Below are positions 59,401 through 64,000 of a stretch of 64,000 nucleotides of DNA, piece after piece. A program made the position numbers and the translations under genes. The number at the start of each line of letters is the position of its first letter. The stretch's first letter is position 1. This DNA is from Galdieria partita (taxonomy: Eukaryota; Rhodophyta; Bangiophyceae; Galdieriales; Galdieriaceae). Where the stretch lies: NCBI GenBank assembly GCA_025991245.1, contig BQMJ01000049.1, positions 1 through 64,000 of the forward strand. Reading direction: 5' to 3'. A model generated the notes under the pieces. That model saw only the letters and a program-made list of their open reading frames with translations, made no database searches and was not told the origin of the DNA.

Positions 59401-60403
59401 CTTTTCTAAGAGTGTTGTTTGTTGGATTGCTCTGAGTTTGAAAGAAGAGTGCTATTCTTTGGAAGTATCGTCAGCATTGTTCAGTTTTCGAGGTTTGGTT
59501 AGAAATCTTATTCAAGATGCTCAGATTCTGCAGGATGGAATGGAAGATTCCATTCGGTATATTTTGAAATCACATTCTGCTGTCAATCCTAGTTTTCTGA
59601 TTGTTCATTCATTGCCTATGATTGCTAAGAATCCAAAGGTTTATTTAAAAGCATTGTCAAGAATGGCTACCATAAAGAAAGGTAGTAATGGTTACAAATT
59701 GGAATTATCTCATAGAGCATCTCAGCAGGATCCTTCACAATACGGTGTTGAATGGTGTCATAATGTACATGACATTCCCTTTCGATTGAGACAAGTGTTG
59801 CAATACTTGTGGGAATTGTTGTTGTCTCAAGTCGATAACGAAGAATGGGATGAGACTTGGGCTCATATATATGATATGAATTTTGAAATGGTTCATCAAC
59901 TGTTTTGTAAAACGCTGTTTTATGTGTTCCATGATTTGGTGGATACGTTTCCTTGCGTTGCTCGAGCAGTCATTGGAACAAGTCGACAACAGACACCTTC
60001 ACGGATTGCCTCTTTGATAGAACATTATATCCAGTGGAATGGAAAAGAAGAAGCTAAAAGTGTAGGATATGCTGCTAGTTTGTTTCTGTTATCGTTGTTA
60101 GATCGAGAAGAGGAAGTGATCGTTGCATATATGGTGGAAGCATTGGGTCATTGGTTATTCAAAGAGATGCAACACCCAAGAGTAGATAAAGTGGCCGGTA
60201 TTTGTCGCCTAGTAAGTGCAGTACAGCGTTTAAAAGTACGATGGAAGTTGATATCCGATGGATTTCCCGATATTTTGTTGCTGTTGTTGGAGAAGTTTTC
60301 ACGAGATGACTCGACGAGAAGGAAGGATGAAGAGATGGAAATGATCGTTCATTGTTTGCAATTGTTGGGAGAAAGTTCCATTTCTATGCGTGCCGAAAGT
60401 TGA
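53405..60403 (+). CDS. Giant UPL1/HUWE1-like protein lacking a HECT domain
   Basis: Proposed exons are 53405-53515, 53575-53676 and 53741-60403, giving 2291 residues. The third exon alone carries 2221 codons without a start ATG near its 5' end, so upstream exons are required; the first is the least certain. Sequence after the junction (WHPLLEFLDSIIEKHVK) matches the N-terminus of plant UPL1/2, and the following 1,300 residues are helical armadillo-like repeats as in DUF908/DUF913. A UBA domain lies at about residues 1465-1505 (LVAQLVEMGFSRRRAIEAVRR), followed by an acidic run. After it 780 more helical residues end at a stop, and no HECT domain or its active Cys is found. The next gene is on the opposite strand. 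It could act as a ubiquitin-binding scaffold. Confidence 0.8.
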
Positions 60404-60436
60404 TTGTTTCACATACAATAAAAAACACAGCGGCAT

Positions 60437-62398
60437 TTATACATTTGAAAAACTTGCCTTTTTGATTCGTTGTTTCCATGAAAGAAATAAACTCTTAGGG
60501 GATGGTCGCTCTGTTGACTTTTCATCGCTGGTTTGACTCTTATTCCTCGGCTGGTTCATAGGTTTCGCTAAAAATGACTCGGTCGAAGCTTCTTTCACTT
60601 GATGTTGCGGCATCGATAAACAATACTGCTTGATGGATTCACGCGTACAAGTTTTCCATCGACGGCAAACATAATAATGCACAGGAACAACACCCTCACG
60701 AAGAATACCCCATTGTTTTAAATGCTTGGTCAAATTGGTAGCTGTCACCTTGGCTCCTGGTTGGAGAGTCAACGCCACGTGAACTTGATTGTTGACCAGG
60801 AAACTTTTCACTTTGTCAATAGAAGGAATGAGTTGCAAAAGGAAATCAATTTCTGCCAAACAAAACGTGGATTTGCCTACTCGAAAATAATGGGGTTCCT
60901 CATCTCCTTCATATTTCAGTGGGAGATGTAACGGACACGGACGTTTGGAATGACTAGGTAACAGAACAAAAGAAGATGATGAATGACTTGCATGTTGCAA
61001 AGTATCTAAAGTAGATGGAGGATAATGATAGGGAGCCACAGACAACCCAGTCGAACAAGCTTCAGAAGAAGAATCCATAGCAACTTGGGCTGCTCCTTCA
61101 CTCAAGAGGAGTTGTTTGACTCCATCGGTTGCCTCTCGATATCGTTGCAATGTTTCCAACGGTTGGAAATGACCCACTGGATTGCGTTTCACTATCCACC
61201 CCGTTTTCATATACATGATCGAATCATTTTCTTTGCAATGTTCAGTTAAAGAATCTTGAGACAAGATATCTCCGGATATCCACATTTCTCCTTGCTCCGA
61301 ATCGATATCGCCGGAATCCGGATTCACTAACAAGATTTGAATATTTCCAAATGGTTGTCCCAGTTCCCAATATTCATAGTGATGTTCCCCATTTTCTGTG
61401 GTTGCAACAGTCTCTTCCACAAGATACTGAAAAGTTAAACTCAGTGATGATATCCACCCAACAATGAGGAAAAGGGGACATGATAACGATCGACAGAGGG
61501 TCAACAAAGGATCATCCATCTGAGTCTTTATAAAAGGGCTAGAAGAAAGACACCAAACACACTTCAATTGATTATATAAAGTCACAGCTTTGGGATGTGT
61601 TAATAAGTTGGACAATTGGGGTAGCGGTGCTGCTAACCAAGTAATACGAAATGAACTCGCTTGGTTGATAACTGACTCTGTTCCCAAAGCTGCAACAAGT
61701 ATGGGACAACCACTGGAAAGGGCCACCAACACATTACTTATCAGCATAGGAACTGAAGCAGGATGACCCATAAGACACACGATATCATCAGATTGTGGAC
61801 CATGAGATGAAGAAATCATATGGATGGCCGAACAAATTTGTTGATGAGTAAAGGAAACCGTCTTGTTTTCATCTCCACTTTGGTCTACTAAAGCAAGATA
61901 GTTGGGCTCAATCTTGTAATGTCGTTCTTCAAATGACATTGTTTTCAACTCGTGCAGCTCCATTTGAGTTCCCTCGTTGATAGTATGTTTTACTTGAATA
62001 ACATGTAAATCAAGTTCAGAAGCTATTTTATGTCCAATCATGGATACATGACTTCCATCTTTGTTTGAAAAAAGAATGGTTTTCAAGTTTCGAGCAAAAA
62101 TAATGGACTTGAAGTCTTCCTCGCTACAATTCAGAGGTATAGGATGTACAACAACACCCACCCATACACAAGATAGAAACACAATAATGTAGTCCAACTC
62201 ATCTTCCACATAGAGTGCTACAGGTACCCCTGGAGTGAACCCCGCTAACCTCAACAAAGCAGCGTTCTGTTCAATCTCTCTATGCAAGTCGGAGTGGGAT
62301 AACTTTCGCTGGTATACACCGTTTGAAACGATTGCTAACTTGGAAGCATATTCGGCTCTAGGAAGCTGACGAAGAGTCTGTAGGATAGATAGGGGCAT
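60437..62398 (-). CDS. ANL-superfamily (acyl-CoA synthetase-like) protein with degenerate motifs
   Basis: Intronless, 653 residues from the first in-frame ATG at 62398. The overall order is that of adenylate-forming enzymes: LRLAGFTPGVPVALYVED, FLSCVWVGVVVHPIPLN, a P-loop position, WLAAPLPQLSNLL, and GQPFGNIQILLVNPDSGDI with GEMWISG. Core motifs are altered: the phosphate loop reads LVDQSGDENKTVSFTH instead of TSGSTGxPKG, the YGxTE motif is absent, TGD reads KTGW, and the C-terminal lysine motif is not clear. It is probably not an active ligase; DIP2-like proteins are similar in having reworked ANL domains. The tail is basic (SPKSLFLSWKQRIKK). It is convergent with the UPL1-like gene, 33 bp apart. 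Confidence 0.8.
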   Translation of the reverse strand: MPLSILQTLRQLPRAEYASKLAIVSNGVYQRKLSHSDLHREIEQNAALLRLAGFTPGVPVALYVEDELDYIIVFLSCVWVGVVVHPIPLNCSEEDFKSIIFARNLKTILFSNKDGSHVSMIGHKIASELDLHVIQVKHTINEGTQMELHELKTMSFEERHYKIEPNYLALVDQSGDENKTVSFTHQQICSAIHMISSSHGPQSDDIVCLMGHPASVPMLISNVLVALSSGCPILVAALGTESVINQASSFRITWLAAPLPQLSNLLTHPKAVTLYNQLKCVWCLSSSPFIKTQMDDPLLTLCRSLSCPLFLIVGWISSLSLTFQYLVEETVATTENGEHHYEYWELGQPFGNIQILLVNPDSGDIDSEQGEMWISGDILSQDSLTEHCKENDSIMYMKTGWIVKRNPVGHFQPLETLQRYREATDGVKQLLLSEGAAQVAMDSSSEACSTGLSVAPYHYPPSTLDTLQHASHSSSSFVLLPSHSKRPCPLHLPLKYEGDEEPHYFRVGKSTFCLAEIDFLLQLIPSIDKVKSFLVNNQVHVALTLQPGAKVTATNLTKHLKQWGILREGVVPVHYYVCRRWKTCTRESIKQYCLSMPQHQVKEASTESFLAKPMNQPRNKSQTSDEKSTERPSPKSLFLSWKQRIKKASFSNV

Positions 62399-62897
62399 AT
62401 GAAAATCAGCAACGAACCGAGTTGAACATGGGAAATTCACACATAGCCATGGCTCAGGGAAATCTGGTGGGACATTCCCTCCCACACGTGTCCCATGAGA
62501 CAGGGATCTTCCTATGACACGTATAATTGCAATGGTTTGCTTTGTGCTGTAATTTCTGATATATTTATATAAAATCTAAAAACAAGTAAACAGTCTTCAA
62601 CCACATAGATATCGTTGCAGTTTGAGACAAATGACATCAACATGATAATGAATGAAATGAAAAACAAAAGCACTACACATTTCTAGAGACCAGCATTCAT
62701 TTTCATTTGAAAATTCAAAAAAGAATCAACAAGTTGGATACATTCGATGAGATCCTCCTCCTATTGAGATTTTTTCACTCTCATCTTCGTTCAACTACTT
62801 GCCATATATCTCATTCTTGCAGAGGTGTTCACAAACTAATCAAAAGAGATTCTTCCAACCGTTGGCATAAAATTGCTTAGTTCCAGGGCTTTTTAAC
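62399..62897. other. Intergenic region between the ANL-like gene and PEX1
   Basis: It holds the upstream region of the ANL-like gene and the 3' end of PEX1, same strand. A GTG-initiated extension of the ANL frame reaches 62485, but no ATG is found there. Nothing else is seen. Confidence 0.5.
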
Positions 62898-64000
62898 TTA
62901 TTGAAAAGCAACTCTGGCTTTGTGACTCCCCTGTAAGGCATTTCCATTGTTTCGGGTCATCTTCTCAGCAATTCGTCTATACTTTTCTCTTTCTTGGATA
63001 CTTAACGAGGCCACGCTTTCTCTCAGCGATTCCATCAAATCTTCTTCTATTCTGCTATTTATAATCTCTTCATGTTCCGTTTCCGTATAATTGGCGTGCA
63101 GATTCCTTTTCAATCGTTTCAAATGGGCATTGGATACAATTGATAGCAAGTCAGCACCTGTATAGCCTTCCGTCGCTCTAGCAAAATATTCTAAATCGAT
63201 TTCTTCACAAGACGGTTGATTCAATAAAATGGAAAAAATTTCCTTCCGTTCTTCTATCGTTGGTATATTCAACGGAATCCACTTATCCAGTCTCCCTGGC
63301 CTTAACAAAGCTGAATCTACAAGATCCGGTCTACTCGTTGCTGCAATAACAAATACTCCTTTTTGAAGAGGTTCAACTCCATCCAACTCTGCCAACAACG
63401 AGTTGACTACTCTATCCGAAACACCAGTAGAATCACCACCACGTTGTGGAGCCAAACTTTCCAGCTCATCGAAAAACAAAATACAAGGTGCTAAAGAAGC
63501 CGCTCTATGAAAACATGAACGAACAGCAGCTTCACTGGCGCCGATATACTTGTTCAACAATTCTGGGCCTTTCACAGTGATCATGCGAAGATGAAACTGC
63601 TTAGCCGCTGCTCGAACAAGTAAAGTTTTTCCACAGCCTGGAGGACCATAGATCAAAGCACCAGAAGCTAATCGAATAGGCGCTGAAGCAAATAATTTTG
63701 AATATTTGAGTGGCAATTCTAAAATGTCCCTAACAAGTTCCTTTGCTTCATGCAAACCACCAATGTGACTGAAATCCTTTGCTTCTGATTCCTCATCATG
63801 ATAATTCAACGCTTCGCCCATAAAAGCCACAGGTTGAAACCCATCCAATGCTTTGGTCACTACTGGCTCCGTGATACTACAATCTGCATCGGCAAACAGT
63901 ACGAGTCGACGAACCAATCGCTGGATATCTTTTATCGAACAACCGTCTAAAGAGTTTTGCAAATATTTCCAAATATGTGGTTCTATGCACATATCTTTCA
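62898..64000 (-). CDS. PEX1: Peroxisomal AAA ATPase PEX1, 3' part (runs off the window)
   Basis: The frame is open to the right edge, so the N-terminal part and the start codon are missing; about 366 C-terminal residues are present. This is the D2 ATPase domain: HIGGLHEAKELVRDILELP, Walker A GPPGCGKT, VKGPELLNKYIGASEAAVR, Walker B ILFFDELESLAP, RGGDSTGVSDRVVNSLL, and ATSRPDLVDSALLRPGRLD with its arginine fingers. The STGVSDRVVN wording is PEX1-specific against PEX6 and Cdc48. With PEX6 it pulls ubiquitinated PEX5 out of the peroxisomal membrane. Confidence 0.93.
   Translation of the reverse strand, partial: KDMCIEPHIWKYLQNSLDGCSIKDIQRLVRRLVLFADADCSITEPVVTKALDGFQPVAFMGEALNYHDEESEAKDFSHIGGLHEAKELVRDILELPLKYSKLFASAPIRLASGALIYGPPGCGKTLLVRAAAKQFHLRMITVKGPELLNKYIGASEAAVRSCFHRAASLAPCILFFDELESLAPQRGGDSTGVSDRVVNSLLAELDGVEPLQKGVFVIAATSRPDLVDSALLRPGRLDKWIPLNIPTIEERKEIFSILLNQPSCEEIDLEYFARATEGYTGADLLSIVSNAHLKRLKRNLHANYTETEHEEIINSRIEEDLMESLRESVASLSIQEREKYRRIAEKMTRNNGNALQGSHKARVAFQ

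Overview
The window is the left end of a nuclear chromosome of a compact, intron-containing photosynthetic eukaryote. It opens with about 600 bases of a telomeric array (unit AATAAACCCT, C-rich strand reading inward). After roughly 14 kb of gene-free subtelomere it becomes densely packed with genes. A plastid-type zeta-carotene desaturase, spliceosomal introns that are nearly all 39-64 nt, AT-rich DNA and very short intergenic gaps best fit a cyanidiophycean red alga of the Galdieria type. That assignment is inference; no database was consulted.

Layout: 1-600 telomere repeats; 601-2275 degenerate telomere-like motifs and diverged tandem repeats; 2276-8900 T-rich and 8900-14772 A-rich sequence with no convincing gene, the latter with degenerate dispersed repeats. 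The first gene (14773-17412) is an intronless 879-residue P-loop ATPase with a C-terminal SAM-like domain, possibly of the Crinkler/RHS-like effector ATPase type. From 19 kb the genes are ordinary housekeeping genes: GT4 glycosyltransferase, VIT/CCC1 iron transporter, PI-transfer protein, Tim10, a BUB2-like TBC protein, kinesin-4, GPC acyltransferase, a vasculin-like protein, UFM1, aspartate aminotransferase, PP2C, a telobox-type Myb protein, an XRCC3-like RAD51 paralogue, a coiled-coil protein, a CDK11/CDKG kinase, a DnaJ-type zinc-finger protein, an AsmA-like membrane protein, an AEC/PILS carrier, TMEM120, a DUF1749 hydrolase, zeta-carotene desaturase, the KEOPS subunit Cgi121, a GPR1/FUN34/SatP transporter, a giant UPL1/HUWE1-like protein without a HECT domain, a degenerate adenylate-forming enzyme and the 3' part of PEX1, which runs off the right edge.

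I reconstructed about 55 introns by hand. Each keeps the reading frame and restores family motifs across the junction; two use GC-AG borders. Genes are not in operons, but neighbours are tightly packed: start codons of divergent pairs lie as little as 57 bp apart, and one stop codon lies 18 bp from the next start codon. Chromosome maintenance and cell-cycle functions (telobox Myb, XRCC3-like, kinesin-4, BUB2-like, CDK11) happen to lie within one 25-kb stretch. I read this as neighbourhood, not a demonstrated functional cluster.
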